DNA of 64,000 nt from a bacterium. GTDB lineage: Bacteria > SZUA-79 > Acidulodesulfobacterales > Acidulodesulfobacteraceae. The translations under genes and the position numbers were made by a program. Shown piece after piece: positions 63,633 through 64,000 of this stretch (positions are counted from its first letter, which is position 1; each line of letters starts with the position of its first letter). The notes below the pieces were generated by a model. The model made no database searches. It saw only the letters and a list, made by a program, of their open reading frames with translations, and was not told the origin of the DNA. Location of the stretch: the NCBI GenBank assembly GCA_003232385.1, contig QIJE01000029.1:1-64000 (forward strand). The letters are read 5' to 3'.

Positions 63633-63847
63633 TATTCGCCCCCGTTTTTTTTATTTTTTTTAATCTTTTCGTATGCCGTTTCCTCGCCAAATCCCCATTC
63701 GTCGGGAGAAAACTCTTCAACTACCGTCCAGACGTTTTCCTCGTTTATGCCGAGGCTTTCCGACACACTCTTGGCAACCGATTTAATAAGATTTTTCTTC
63801 TGTTCCTTCGTTCTTCCTTCAAGCATTTTAATGGACACAAACGGCAT
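63632..63847 (-). CDS. 4-oxalocrotonate tautomerase family protein
   Basis: A 71-residue protein when started at ATG 63847, giving MPFVSIKMLEGRTKEQK; after Met removal Pro1 is the catalytic base of this family, which fixes the start (the track adds four residues). Arg and hydrophobic pattern (EQKKNLIKSVAKSVSESLG, VVEEFSPDEWGFG) fit 4-OT. The substrate is unknown. It is cotranscribed with aroD and, possibly, the pilus genes. Confidence 0.87.
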   Translation of the reverse strand: MPFVSIKMLEGRTKEQKKNLIKSVAKSVSESLGINEENVWTVVEEFSPDEWGFGEETAYEKIKKNKKNGGE

Positions 63848-63929
63848 ATTTCCTCCCAAAACATCTTTAAGTTAAGTTCTCAAAAATTATAACAAATATA
63901 ATATTTTTAGACAATTTTAATTTTATTCA

Positions 63930-63958
63930 TTGATTTTAACCAATCGGTCGATTATAAT
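63930..63958 (+). promoter_or_regulatory. strong plus-strand promoter with a dyad in its spacer
   Basis: TTGATT (63930-63935), 17 bases, TATAAT (63953-63958), pointing out of the window. The spacer holds AATCG-GT-CGATT, a small dyad resembling TetR-type half-sites. The regulated gene lies beyond the window. Confidence 0.5.
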
Positions 63959-64000
63959 TTAAATAAATCTTTCTATAAAAATTATTTGAAACAAATACGG

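Noticed and set aside
1-64000. CRISPR array, prophage or integron
   Set aside because: I saw no regularly spaced direct repeats, phage structural genes, integrase or attachment sites.

Overview
The window is a low-GC (roughly upper 30s % by eye), gene-dense bacterial chromosome segment from a Gram-negative anaerobe or facultative anaerobe. Supporting signs are an RND pump with a lipoprotein adaptor, RfaE2 for ADP-heptose, TatA, PilB/GspE and PilC/GspF ATPase and membrane proteins, and at least six radical SAM enzymes. The order tilS-ftsH-folP-cdaA-cdaR-glmM-pdxJ-acpS-nnr-tsaE-lysC-cimA is the arrangement I associate with Deltaproteobacteria/Desulfobacterota. Together with the lipoate-binding-protein locus this points to a desulfobacterotal sulfur metaboliser, possibly an acidophilic SZUA-79-like lineage; the lineage is inference only.

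Layout. 1-202: decayed 3' end of an IS200/IS605-type tnpB element. 240-3642: nitroreductase, LysR regulator, EamA transporter and a secreted protein of unknown function. 3622-6789: a promoter, a TPP riboswitch, then a CofH-like radical SAM gene, thiS, thiG and a pseudouridine synthase. 6800-10228 (minus): MerA-type mercuric reductase with a MerR-style promoter, ScpA, M50 protease. 10371-15778 (plus): TIGR03960-type radical SAM, a cytochrome c lipoprotein, an alpha/beta hydrolase, HemL. tRNA-Ala(CGC) lies at 15917-15992. 16369-26365 (plus): radical SAM/SPASM, PriA, HU/IHF, MiaB, PHP phosphoesterase, TPR protein, GH57, CobD. 26497-31996: unknown secreted and membrane proteins, BI-1, RfaE2, tRNA-Ser(GGA), TatA, a DUF3426-like protein, tRNA-Sec(UCA) and FbaA.

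From 32012 to 63847 every gene is on the minus strand. Read in transcription order from the right: tautomerase, AroD, PilB/GspE, PilC/GspF; then an RND adaptor and pump and a crotonase-like protein; then an ArsR regulator with its own operator and promoter; then two lipoate-binding (GcvH-like) proteins, LipS2, a lipoate ligase fused to DUF116, and LipS1; then a methyltransferase running directly into the tilS-to-cimA housekeeping cluster.

How the genes work together. The most interesting unit is the 49.2-54.4 kb locus. It holds both halves of the non-canonical lipoyl synthase (LipS1/LipS2), a dedicated ligase and two carrier proteins, beside a cysteine-containing ArsR repressor whose -10 box is overlapped by a 9-6-9 inverted repeat. 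In known sulfur oxidisers this set serves the sHdr (heterodisulfide-reductase-like) pathway, but no sHdr genes are in the window. The second is a thiamine unit in which a CofH-like enzyme occupies the place usually held by ThiH. tRNA-Sec shows that the organism probably makes selenoproteins. The CdaA-CdaR-GlmM trio links c-di-AMP to peptidoglycan precursor synthesis.
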